A program made the translations under genes and the position numbers. Positions 48,281 through 56,124 of a stretch of DNA of 64,000 bases are shown one piece after another. This DNA is from an uncultured Pseudoteredinibacter sp. (GTDB lineage: Bacteria; Pseudomonadota; Gammaproteobacteria; Pseudomonadales; Cellvibrionaceae). The stretch lies in NCBI RefSeq assembly GCF_947500695.1, contig NZ_CANMSS010000005.1, positions 1-64,000 of the forward strand, read 5' to 3'. Each line of letters starts with the position of its first letter. Position 1 is the stretch's first letter. Below the pieces are notes generated by a model. The model searched no databases. It worked only from the letters and a program-made list of their open reading frames with translations, and was not told where the DNA came from.

Positions 48281-48457
48281 GGCCAGGAGTTGCGTACTAA
48301 TAAAGTCTCAAGTGCGCAATGGATAGCAGATTTATACCTTAGTAGATCAATAGACCAATGTCTAAATTCGATTTGACTCTGGCTTTGTTACATTGCCAAT
48401 GTCCGAAACCAAAACGGTAAACAATAAATGCCCAGAGGGCAAAAAGGGGGAAGCGTA
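48281..48457 (+). promoter_or_regulatory. Promoter region of the symporter operon
   Basis: Non-coding, between element 2 and the DUF4212 ATG. It contains the fourth CrbR-like dyad (48351-48364) and a perfect ACATTG-C-CAATGT palindrome (48390-48402). AGGGGGAAGCG precedes the DUF4212 ATG at 48458. Confidence 0.6.
48351..48364. promoter_or_regulatory. Putative CrbR site 4
   Basis: TAGAC-CAAT-GTCTA, a perfect palindromic dyad of the same family as sites 1-3, located 94 bp before the DUF4212 ATG. It links the symporter operon to the acs/porin promoters. Confidence 0.6.
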
Positions 48458-48724
48458 ATGGCTTTTGAAAGTGGTGATAAGGCGAAAGCCTACTGGTCGG
48501 AGAATGTCCGACTCATGCTGATTTTACTATCGGTATGGTTCGTAGTCTCTTTTGGCTGCGGAATTTTATTTGTAGATGAACTTAACTCTATCCGCATGGG
48601 TGGTTTTAAACTTGGCTTCTGGTTTGCCCAGCAAGGCTCAATCTACGTATTCGTGTGCTTGATTTTCATCTACGTTTGGTTGATGAACAAGCTCGATGCT
48701 AAATACGGCGTGAGAGAGGAGTAA
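48458..48724 (+). CDS. DUF4212 symporter small subunit
   Basis: An 88-residue protein with two membrane helices (about 17-42 and 55-78). It begins MAFESGDKAKAYWSENVRLM and ends DAKYGVREE, the DUF4212 pattern of small subunits paired with sodium:solute symporters. The ATG at 48458 with AGGGGG upstream is preferred over one ten codons earlier. Only four bases separate it from the symporter gene. It probably stabilises or tunes the transporter. Confidence 0.9.
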   Translation: MAFESGDKAKAYWSENVRLMLILLSVWFVVSFGCGILFVDELNSIRMGGFKLGFWFAQQGSIYVFVCLIFIYVWLMNKLDAKYGVREE

Positions 48725-48728
48725 GCTC

Positions 48729-50432
48729 ATGGATGTCCAAACTTTAACGATAATCATGGTAGGTGCGAGCTTTGCACTGTATATCGCCATCGCAATCTGG
48801 GCTCGTGCAGGTTCAACAAAAGAATTCTACGTTGCTGGTGGTGGTGTTCACCCCGTTGCCAACGGTATGGCGACCGCAGCCGACTGGATGAGTGCAGCCT
48901 CCTTTATCTCTATGGCCGGTATCATTTCCTTTATCGGTTATGACGGCTCGGTTTACCTAATGGGGTGGACCGGTGGTTATGTACTGCTTGCTTTATGTTT
49001 AGCACCTTACCTGCGTAAGTTCGGTAAGTTTACCGTGCCTGACTTTATTGGTGATCGCTACTACTCCCAGGTGGCTCGTCGCGTAGCGGTATTGTGTGCG
49101 ATCTTCGTATCCTTTACCTACATCGCAGGCCAAATGCGTGGTGTTGGCGTGGTATTTTCTCGCTTCTTAGAAGTGGAAGTTGCCACCGGCGTAATTTTGG
49201 GTGGTATCGTAGTATTCTTCTATGCCGTACTAGGTGGCATGAAGGGTATTACTTATACCCAGGTAGCTCAGTACTGCGTATTGATTTTTGCCTACACCGT
49301 ACCGGCAATTTTCATCTCCATGTTGATGACCGGTAACCCCATTCCTCAGCTAGGTTTTGGTGATAAAGAAGCCGGCACTGATGTGTTCATTCTGGACAAG
49401 CTAGATGGGCTCTCGCGAGAACTCGGCTTTACGGAATACACCAGCGGGAATAAATCGACCATCGATGTATTCTTTATTACAGCGGCACTGATGGTAGGTA
49501 CTGCAGGTCTTCCCCACGTGATCGTACGCTTCTTCACCGTGCCTAAAGTACGTGATGCGCGTAAGTCTGCCGGTTGGGCGCTACTGTTTATCGCATTCTT
49601 GTACACCACGGCTCCAGCTGTAGCGACGTTTGCTCGCGTAAATATGGTGAATACCATTAACGGTCCAGAAGCACATGGCACCGAGTACGCTAAAGCGCCA
49701 AGCTGGATTAAAAACTGGGAAAAAACCGGTTTGATCAGCTGGGAAGATAAGAACGGCGACGGCAAAATGTTCTACTCAGGTGATGAGCGCAACGAAATGA
49801 AAGTTGACCGTGACATCATCGTATTGGCTAACCCAGAGATTGCTGACCTACCAGCATGGGTAATTGCACTGGTAGCTGCCGGTGGCATTGCTGCGGCACT
49901 ATCGACTTCAGCGGGCTTGCTCTTGGTAATCTCGACGTCGATATCCCATGATTTGCTCAAACGGGATTTGGCGCCAGATATCAGTGATAAGAAAGAGCTT
50001 ATGTTTGCTCGAATAGCCGCCGCCACAGCGATTGTCTTCTCAGGATTACTGGGGATCTATCCGCCTGGATTTGTGGCCCAGGTAGTAGCCTTCGCCTTCG
50101 GCCTGGCCGCCGCTTCCTTCTTCCCTGCCATCATCTTGGGTATCTTCACCAAGTCGATGAACAAAGAGGGTGCGATTGCCGGTATGGTTACAGGTGTATT
50201 GTTTACTACCGCTTATATTGTTTACTTCAAGTTTATCGATCCTTCTGCCAACAATGCCGAGCACTGGTGGTTTGGTGTGTCCCCAGAGGGTATTGGTACG
50301 CTAGGTATGATGTTGAACTTTGTGGTATCCATCGTGGTTAGCCGCATGACCCCATCTACCCCAGTAGAAGTACAGGATTTGGTTGAGAGTATTCGCTTCC
50401 CGAAAGGTTCGGGCGCCGCTCAAGACCACTAA
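48729..50432 (+). CDS. Sodium:solute symporter (VC_2705 / acetate-permease type)
   Basis: A 567-residue SLC5-family transporter with about 13 helices. The N-terminus has the GGGVHPVANGMATAADWMSAASFISMAG signature shared with ActP. A distinctive hydrophilic insert (EKTGLISWEDKNGDGKMFYSGDERNEMKVDRDIIVLANP) lies near residues 320-370, typical of the VC_2705 subfamily that works with DUF4212. Substrate is most likely acetate or another short carboxylate, judged from its place beside acs and CrbS/CrbR. AGGAG precedes the ATG. Confidence 0.92.
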   Translation: MDVQTLTIIMVGASFALYIAIAIWARAGSTKEFYVAGGGVHPVANGMATAADWMSAASFISMAGIISFIGYDGSVYLMGWTGGYVLLALCLAPYLRKFGKFTVPDFIGDRYYSQVARRVAVLCAIFVSFTYIAGQMRGVGVVFSRFLEVEVATGVILGGIVVFFYAVLGGMKGITYTQVAQYCVLIFAYTVPAIFISMLMTGNPIPQLGFGDKEAGTDVFILDKLDGLSRELGFTEYTSGNKSTIDVFFITAALMVGTAGLPHVIVRFFTVPKVRDARKSAGWALLFIAFLYTTAPAVATFARVNMVNTINGPEAHGTEYAKAPSWIKNWEKTGLISWEDKNGDGKMFYSGDERNEMKVDRDIIVLANPEIADLPAWVIALVAAGGIAAALSTSAGLLLVISTSISHDLLKRDLAPDISDKKELMFARIAAATAIVFSGLLGIYPPGFVAQVVAFAFGLAAASFFPAIILGIFTKSMNKEGAIAGMVTGVLFTTAYIVYFKFIDPSANNAEHWWFGVSPEGIGTLGMMLNFVVSIVVSRMTPSTPVEVQDLVESIRFPKGSGAAQDH

Positions 50433-50449
50433 GTACGACTAAATACCAA

Positions 50450-50469
50450 GCCCGGCTACATGGCCGGGC
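50450..50469 (+). terminator. Terminator after the symporter
   Basis: GCCCGGC-TACATG-GCCGGGC perfect 7-bp stem followed by A/T-rich sequence (ACTTATTTAATCTCTTTT). The U-tract is broken, so read-through into the next gene is possible. Confidence 0.6.
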
Positions 50470-50629
50470 ACTTATTTAATCTCTTTTGAGGTATCGCAAG
50501 ACAGAAAATTCTTCATCAGTCACAATCTGTTTAGCGAATGTACGGTTCCCAACCGCACTTTGGCAGCTTACTCTTCCCCCAAACCGACTAGAGTAAGTTG
50601 CTTTTTTTGTTTATGGGCAAGGAGTGGAT

Positions 50630-52504
50630 ATGAGCGAAGAGAGTTCGATTGAAGTTCAAGAGATTGAACAATTCTTACTGGAATGTGTGCCCTTTGATCA
50701 TTTAGAAGAGCCGCTATTACTGCGAGCGGCTAATTCCGTTAAAATTGCCTACCACCGTCAGGGTACAACGCCAGATCTTTTTCAAGAAGAAAACCCCAAG
50801 CTTTTTATTGTTCGCAGCGGTGCCTTCGAAATTCGAGATCAGAATAATGAGCTGGTCGACCAAGTAGACGTTGGCGGTTATTTTGGTTTTCCATCTTTAT
50901 TAACTGGGCATAAGGTCACCAACCATTGCGTAGTGTTGGAAGATGGTTTGCTGTATCAAATCGATGAAGCAACCTTTCAAAGTTTGCGGCGAGATAATCG
51001 AATTTTTGACCGTTTTTTTAATCAGGCTCATGCCAAACGATTAAGACAAGCAGTACGCTTCAAGGAACGAAATTCCCAGCTCACCGAAACGGTAGCCGAT
51101 GTCATTAGCCGATCGCCCATTACCATTGCCATTGATGCAACGGTAAGAGAAGCTGCTCAGAAAATGACAGAAGATAGGGTATCAAGCTTATTGGTGGTTG
51201 GCGATACAGGCTTAAGTGGTGTATTAACCGATAGGGATTTGCGCTCTAGAGTGGTGGCCGCCGGCCTAGACTATAGCGCTGCCGTGTCTGAGGTTATGAC
51301 AACAGAACCTATTACCGTCGCGCATGATGCCATGTTATTCGAAGCATTGATGATCATGTCTACCCATAATATTCATCACCTGCCAGTAGTTGACCAGGGT
51401 GCTGAGGGTAAAGAACAAATCAAAGGTATTCTCACCGCTACCGATGTGATTAAGCATCAGCGCTCTGAACCTGTTTATTTGATTGGTGAAGCCAGTCGAG
51501 TCAAAGACCGGGCTGGCTTAGTGCAAATTGCCAAAGATATTCCCACGTTATTACGGAATATGATTGCCCGTGATGCTCGTGCAGAAGAAGTTGGGCGAGT
51601 GGTTACCACGGTAACCGATGCAATTACTCGGCAATTAATCCATCAGGCCATCGAAGAGTATGGTGAGCCGCCGGTGCCGTTTGCCTGGTTGGCTTTTGGC
51701 TCTCAAGGGCGGCAAGAGCAATCCGCTAAGTCGGATCAGGACAATGGTTTGCTGCTATCCAACAAAGTAAAGCCAGAGCATGATGCCTATTTCAAATCTC
51801 TTGCCAGTTACGTTTGTGATGGCTTAAACGAGTGTGGTTATGTGTATTGCCCAGGCGATATTATGGCCACCACTGATCGTTGGCGTCAGCCACTGAATAA
51901 ATGGCAGGAGTGTTTCTTCCGTTGGATTGATCAGCCTTCCCCCAAAGCCTTAATGCATTCAAGCATCTTCTTTGATATGCGAATGATTTATGGTGATGAG
52001 CCTTTATTCGAAAATCTACAAGATTCCGTGCTGAAGCGCTGCCAAGGAAACAGTATATTTCTAGCTAGCCTTACTCATAATGCCTTGCAGCTTACCCCTC
52101 CGCTAAGTTTCTTCAAGAAGTTTGTACTTACTCGTGATGGTGAGCATAAAAATACTTTCGATATGAAATTGCGTGGCGTTATGCCGGTAACGGATATTGC
52201 CCGAATTTATGCGCTGGCCACTGGCTGCAAAGAAGTTAATACCTTAAAGCGCCTACAGCAAATCTCACAGGGTAAGATGTTAGCCCTAAAAGATGCCCGG
52301 GACCTTTGCGATGCCTATGAGTTTATTTCACATTTACGCTTGGAGCATCAAGGGCGTAAAATGGCGGCTGGCGAGAAGCCCGATAATTATTTAAGCCCAG
52401 AAGATGTATCGAGCTTATCGAGACATCAGCTTAAAGATGCTTTCGATGTAGTGAGTCGGAGCCAAGCAGGCCTTAAGCTCAAATTTACTCGAGGTATGAT
52501 GTAA
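50630..52504 (+). CDS. DUF294 nucleotidyltransferase/CBS/cNMP-binding protein
   Basis: A 624-residue cytosolic signalling protein from ATG 50630 (AAGGAG upstream; a GTG two codons earlier is an alternative). Domains in order: a cyclic-nucleotide-binding-like domain (about 20-140, IVRSGAFEIRD, GGYFGFPSLL), a CBS pair (about 160-280), a DUF294 nucleotidyltransferase with GSQGRQEQSAKSDQDNGLL (metal Asp pair) and a C-terminal DUF294_C helical domain. Such proteins lie next to SSS transporters in acetate regulons and are thought to modulate them. It is coupled to the next gene by TAATG. Confidence 0.9.
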   Translation: MSEESSIEVQEIEQFLLECVPFDHLEEPLLLRAANSVKIAYHRQGTTPDLFQEENPKLFIVRSGAFEIRDQNNELVDQVDVGGYFGFPSLLTGHKVTNHCVVLEDGLLYQIDEATFQSLRRDNRIFDRFFNQAHAKRLRQAVRFKERNSQLTETVADVISRSPITIAIDATVREAAQKMTEDRVSSLLVVGDTGLSGVLTDRDLRSRVVAAGLDYSAAVSEVMTTEPITVAHDAMLFEALMIMSTHNIHHLPVVDQGAEGKEQIKGILTATDVIKHQRSEPVYLIGEASRVKDRAGLVQIAKDIPTLLRNMIARDARAEEVGRVVTTVTDAITRQLIHQAIEEYGEPPVPFAWLAFGSQGRQEQSAKSDQDNGLLLSNKVKPEHDAYFKSLASYVCDGLNECGYVYCPGDIMATTDRWRQPLNKWQECFFRWIDQPSPKALMHSSIFFDMRMIYGDEPLFENLQDSVLKRCQGNSIFLASLTHNALQLTPPLSFFKKFVLTRDGEHKNTFDMKLRGVMPVTDIARIYALATGCKEVNTLKRLQQISQGKMLALKDARDLCDAYEFISHLRLEHQGRKMAAGEKPDNYLSPEDVSSLSRHQLKDAFDVVSRSQAGLKLKFTRGMM

Positions 52505-53142
52505 TGTTGCAGTGGCTCAACAAATTATCTTTAGGGCGCGGCCAGGAAGATTGGTTTGTTGATGCCCTGAATAAAGATTTTCGTCAGCTTGAATTTCTTG
52601 CGCTAGATCTAGAGCTAACCTCTTTAGATCCTCAGCAAGGCGATATCCTGAGCATTGGCTATGTGCCCATCATCGAGGGTTTTATCTGCCCGGGTGAAGG
52701 ACGTCATTGTTTAATCAGTGAGCACTCGGGGGTAGGTGATAGCGCGATTATCCACGGGATTCGCGATTGTGATACTGATGGCGGTCATACGATGGAAGAC
52801 GCTTTGGCGCAGTTAGATCAGGCGCGACAAGGAAAAGTACTGTTGTTACATCATGCTGGTTTAGATTTAGCTTTTCTCGCGAAACATCAAAGCGAGTACG
52901 GCAAATTGCTGGCGGCGGATACTATGCAAATCGAATTTCAACGCCGCACTCGCCAAGGGCAGCCTGTAGCTAATTCCTTGCGCTTAAATCAATGCCGCGA
53001 TCGTTATAATCTACCCGCTTACAAGGCTCATAATGCTCTAACAGATGCCTTGGCGACGGCAGAGTTGTTTCTTGCTCAAATGAGTTATATGAGCGGGCAA
53101 GACGAGATCAATTTGGCTGAGATACTTCGCCTGAGCCGATAA
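52504..53142 (+). CDS. DnaQ-like DEDDh 3'-5' exonuclease
   Basis: The 212-residue protein has the exonuclease fold: ExoI LALDLELTSLDPQQGDILSIG (D-x-E), ExoII HHAGLDLAFL and ExoIII HNALTDALATAEL (H...D), as in the epsilon-subunit family. Its start overlaps the DUF294 stop (TAATG). This pairing with DUF294/CBS proteins recurs near acetate symporters. The nucleic-acid or nucleotide substrate is unknown. It ends the operon. Confidence 0.9.
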   Translation: MLQWLNKLSLGRGQEDWFVDALNKDFRQLEFLALDLELTSLDPQQGDILSIGYVPIIEGFICPGEGRHCLISEHSGVGDSAIIHGIRDCDTDGGHTMEDALAQLDQARQGKVLLLHHAGLDLAFLAKHQSEYGKLLAADTMQIEFQRRTRQGQPVANSLRLNQCRDRYNLPAYKAHNALTDALATAELFLAQMSYMSGQDEINLAEILRLSR

Positions 53143-53167
53143 GCCCACAATAAACAAGATTTACCCT

Positions 53168-53542
53168 TTAGGAGTGTTTTTTTAGTAAGTCTTGTGCTTT
53201 GGCGATATTGAGTAAATCTACGGCTTCTATCATCTCGCACTCATCCCTAACCATCTCGCCAATTTCGCTTGGATATAAGCGACAATCTTCTGGGCGGTTA
53301 AGATATATATCACATAGGTATTGTGTCCCAGAGCCCGTTTTTGGCTTTGTCGCCATTCGTAAAAATGGGCACTTATGCAGCTTTGCTCCGGTATCTGGGT
53401 CGTGCCATATTTTACCGTTTTTCACATATCGGTAAATTTCAGGGTTGAAGATCTCCCAGAGCGCAATCTCTTCATCACTGGTGGCCAAGTTTTGGCCACC
53501 ATATTTTAGGCAGCATTTACCACACTGATTGCAATCTTTCAC
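53168..53542 (-). CDS. YkgJ-family cysteine-cluster protein
   Basis: The 124-residue cytosolic protein has the N-terminal cluster CNQCGKCC (residues 4-11) and further cysteines in HKCPFL, LCDIYLNRPEDCRLYP, giving the eight-cysteine zinc/iron-chelating pattern of YkgJ/CxxCxxCC proteins. The start is GTG with no clear ribosome site. The role is not established. It is a single gene, convergent with the exonuclease operon. Confidence 0.85.
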   Translation of the reverse strand: MKDCNQCGKCCLKYGGQNLATSDEEIALWEIFNPEIYRYVKNGKIWHDPDTGAKLHKCPFLRMATKPKTGSGTQYLCDIYLNRPEDCRLYPSEIGEMVRDECEMIEAVDLLNIAKAQDLLKKHS

Positions 53543-53786
53543 AGTGGTATAACCATAGGCTGGTATTTTTGTATACCTAAATGAATGTTGATAGATAAAA
53601 GCCCTATAAATTGCCTACAATTGCTGCGGTCCAGTCTTTTGCTGTGTTATCCACTAGATCTGCGTTTGCCTTATCTAAAACTAAACCCGTAAAACGCGGT
53701 ACGTATTGCGCAATTATGTTGTGTGGGCCAGCTAAAGCTTGTTCTATCAGCTGTGGTTTTTTTGCAACAAAGGCTTTCGCTCAAAG

Positions 53787-54641
53787 CTAGCTGTCAATGA
53801 GTCGAATGCCGTCGCTTTCAATTGTGATAATACGGTTTTTATACAATTTGCCGATGGCCATCTTGTACACGCGTTTACTAACACCAAACTCTGCTTCTAT
53901 GAGCTCGGCAGGGCTTTTGTCAGCGAGGGCGATGTAGCCTCCAGCATTCTGCAATCGTTCAAGTATTTGATCCGAGAGCCCGCCTACTTTCTTATAGCCA
54001 GGTTGCTCGAGTGAAATATCCAGTCGTTTATCGTCTCGTAGTTGTCGAATATACCCATCAATACGCTGCCCAATTTTTAACGACTGACGCATATTATCTT
54101 TGTGTATTAGCCCCCAATATTGGTGGTCGACAATTACCTTTTGGCCGAGATCACTACGATTCGCAATGGTTAAACGAACTTTTTCACCAAGTTTATAATC
54201 ACTACTAAAATCCTTTAAGTGGCGATCGAGAAGGGTTGTGGCGGTAAGTCGATCCTCATTGTCGAGATAGACATAGATCAGAATGTGTTGTCCAGCGACG
54301 ACTTTATTACTTTGATTCGAGTATGGCAAAAATAAATCCTTACTCAAGCCCCAGTCTAGGAAAGCACCAGTACTATTTACGTCGAGAACCTTCAAATTAG
54401 CTACTTGATTGAGTTGTACTTTGGGGCGCTGGGTAGTTGCTATTACTCTATCTTCGGAATCTCGATAAATAAAAACTCGAATGGAGTCGTTTATTTCAAT
54501 GTCACTTGGAACTTGCCGGCTAGGCAACAATATGCGTCCCAGTTTGCCTCCCTCTAACAGTGCACCTGCAGGGTGAAAGTCAACGACGTTTAATTGCGCA
54601 TAACGCCCCATCTTGGGTGTCTTCATGGTGTAGTAATTCAA
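53787..54641 (-). CDS. S1-domain RNA-binding protein (CvfB/YitL-like)
   Basis: The 284-residue protein has tandem S1-like beta-barrels (LNVVDFHPAGALLEGGKLGRILLPSRQVP; LKVLDVNSTGAFLDWGLSKDLFLPYS) and a C-terminal winged-helix-like domain (FGVSKRVYKMAIGKLYKNRII). CvfB-type proteins influence expression of virulence genes by binding RNA. The start is uncertain: a TTG at 54641 has GGAAGAAC upstream, while ATGs at 54626 and 54611 lack a clear site. It stands alone. Confidence 0.85.
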   Translation of the reverse strand: MNYYTMKTPKMGRYAQLNVVDFHPAGALLEGGKLGRILLPSRQVPSDIEINDSIRVFIYRDSEDRVIATTQRPKVQLNQVANLKVLDVNSTGAFLDWGLSKDLFLPYSNQSNKVVAGQHILIYVYLDNEDRLTATTLLDRHLKDFSSDYKLGEKVRLTIANRSDLGQKVIVDHQYWGLIHKDNMRQSLKIGQRIDGYIRQLRDDKRLDISLEQPGYKKVGGLSDQILERLQNAGGYIALADKSPAELIEAEFGVSKRVYKMAIGKLYKNRIITIESDGIRLIDS

Positions 54642-55012
54642 GAGTTCTTCCGTCCTTATAGAGTGCTGATTGCAGCATCAGCCAGGGTATTGTAGGTCAC
54701 CACTACATAATTCAAAGATCATTTTAGCCTTCGGCAATGTGGCGTAGATAAATTGGGTGCCCCTAATAAACGCTAGGCGATAGAATTTTACCAGTTTTAG
54801 TCGGAATGTCCTATGGGGACTATTTACCATCCTCGTGATGATAAAAGACAGTTGCCTCGCCATACCATACATGAGCAATAAGCGTTGATTTAGATTCCAG
54901 CTTAGGCTGTTCTCTAATGAACTATCTTGCCTTAGTTAGTAATCTGAGGTGGTTGGCTAGAACGAAAAAGAGCGCCAATATAGGCGCTCTTTGTAGAGAA
55001 AATACGAATAAG
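54642..55012. other. Intergenic region (371 bp) between yccF and cvfB-like gene
   Basis: No supported gene; short ORFs on both strands are chance. A strong yccF terminator sits at 54967-54992. Otherwise A/T-rich; the promoter of the CvfB-like gene probably lies in the left part near 54650-54800. Confidence 0.55.
54967..54992 (-). terminator. yccF terminator
   Basis: AAAGAGCGCC and GGCGCTCTTT pair perfectly (10 bp) around a 6-nt loop; the minus strand then reads TTCGTT after the stem. It lies 21 bases past the yccF stop. Confidence 0.88.
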
Positions 55013-55474
55013 TTAAGACCTGATAGCGTCAACTTTGGCAGCTGCATTTTTTGCTTTGGCGGCTGCTGCGATTTCGTAGCTCACGACGGATTTACCAATC
55101 GGGGCCAGTGATATGCCAGCAAATTTAATATGCTGAATGGCGAATGGGATACCGATAATGGTTACGGCATAGCAGATGGCCACACAAACATGGGCGATGG
55201 CTAACCAGATACCTGCTAGGAAAAACCAAATAATATTACCGATGGTGCCAAATGGGCTGGTGCCAATGTCATCTTTACCGCTGAGCTCTTCTCTATCGAT
55301 CGCATCGCTGCCAAACGGCCAGAAGCTGAATAGAGCAATATTGAAGCATGCACGTCCCCACGGGATACCGATGATGGAAATAAAGCATATTAGGCTGATG
55401 AACATCCATACCAGGCCGGCCACGATACCGCCACCTAGCAATAGCCATAAAATATTGAGCACTAAACGTAACAT
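55013..55474 (-). CDS. YccF-domain inner-membrane protein
   Basis: The 153-residue protein carries two copies of the YccF repeat: LNILWLLLGGGIVAGLVWMFISLICFISIIGIPWG and IGNIIWFFLAGIWLAIAHVCVAICYAVTIIGIPF, each with two membrane helices and an IIGIP motif. FWPFG and APIGK loops lie between or after them. The C-terminus is Ala/Lys-rich. Its function is unknown. It is a single gene with its own terminator. Confidence 0.9.
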   Translation of the reverse strand: MLRLVLNILWLLLGGGIVAGLVWMFISLICFISIIGIPWGRACFNIALFSFWPFGSDAIDREELSGKDDIGTSPFGTIGNIIWFFLAGIWLAIAHVCVAICYAVTIIGIPFAIQHIKFAGISLAPIGKSVVSYEIAAAAKAKNAAAKVDAIRS

Positions 55475-55582
55475 TGCTTCTCCTCGCTTATTGTCTTACT
55501 ACTTTAGACGTCATTGTCTAAGACTTAGAGGCGAAGGTTAACGTTTCTTGATAAAAATGGCGAATAGTATTCCCGCTGCTTA

Positions 55583-56092
55583 TTAAACCAGCGAATAGCC
55601 CTCATGGCGCAGCAGCCATTCCTTCATGTCTAAGCCGCCGGCGAAGCCCGTTAGAGCGCCATTACTGCCTATCACCCGGTGGCAGGGCACAATAATCGGT
55701 AATGGGTTGCGTCCATTTGCGGCCCCAACGGCGCGCATGGCTTTGGGTTTGTTTAGCGCCTGGGCGATATCACCATAGCTACGGCACTCTCCAAAGGGGA
55801 TGGCCTTTAGTTGTTGCCAAACCTGTTTTTGGAAGTCGGTGCCCTCAACGCTCAAGCTGAGTTGGAACTCTTTGCGCTTGCCATTGAAGTATTCCTGCAG
55901 CTGCTTTTTGGCTAATCGGGTGTACTCGTTGCTCTGCTCGCTAACGCCTTCTTCTGGGGCATAAAGGATGGCGCACAGGCCATCTTCCAGAGCGCAAATT
56001 TGCAGGCAGCCCACTGGGGTTTCAATAAATTCACGATAGGGGTACCGACTCTTGTCCGCGCCCTTATTGTTGGTTTTGAGATTGTTATTCAT
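55583..56092 (-). CDS. ogt: Methylated-DNA-protein cysteine methyltransferase
   Basis: It repairs O6-alkylguanine by irreversible transfer to its own cysteine. The 169-residue protein has the active-site motif PIIVPCHRVIGSNGALTGFAGGL with the acceptor Cys, and a helix-turn-helix-like FGECRSYGDIAQAL for DNA binding. The N-terminal domain is the short MGMT type. It lies 26 bp downstream of the Ada-AlkA fusion in genome order, on the same strand upstream in transcription terms, so the pair is an alkylation-repair operon with ogt first or second depending on promoter. Confidence 0.93.
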   Translation of the reverse strand: MNNNLKTNNKGADKSRYPYREFIETPVGCLQICALEDGLCAILYAPEEGVSEQSNEYTRLAKKQLQEYFNGKRKEFQLSLSVEGTDFQKQVWQQLKAIPFGECRSYGDIAQALNKPKAMRAVGAANGRNPLPIIVPCHRVIGSNGALTGFAGGLDMKEWLLRHEGYSLV

Positions 56093-56124
56093 AGTGGTTC
56101 TTTAAGTATAGTGGTTCTTTAAGA
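56091..56124. repeat. 17-bp tandem duplication at the ada-alkA/ogt junction
   Basis: ATAGTGGTTCTTTAAG occurs twice in succession (56091-56106 and 56108-56123), each followed by one variable base. It covers the end of the ada-alkA reading frame and abuts the ogt start codon. It is probably a recent slippage duplication. Confidence 0.85.

Noticed and set aside
53739..54014. 91-codon plus-strand ORF inside the CvfB-like gene
   Set aside because: Antisense shadow of a well-supported gene with no homology-like motifs.
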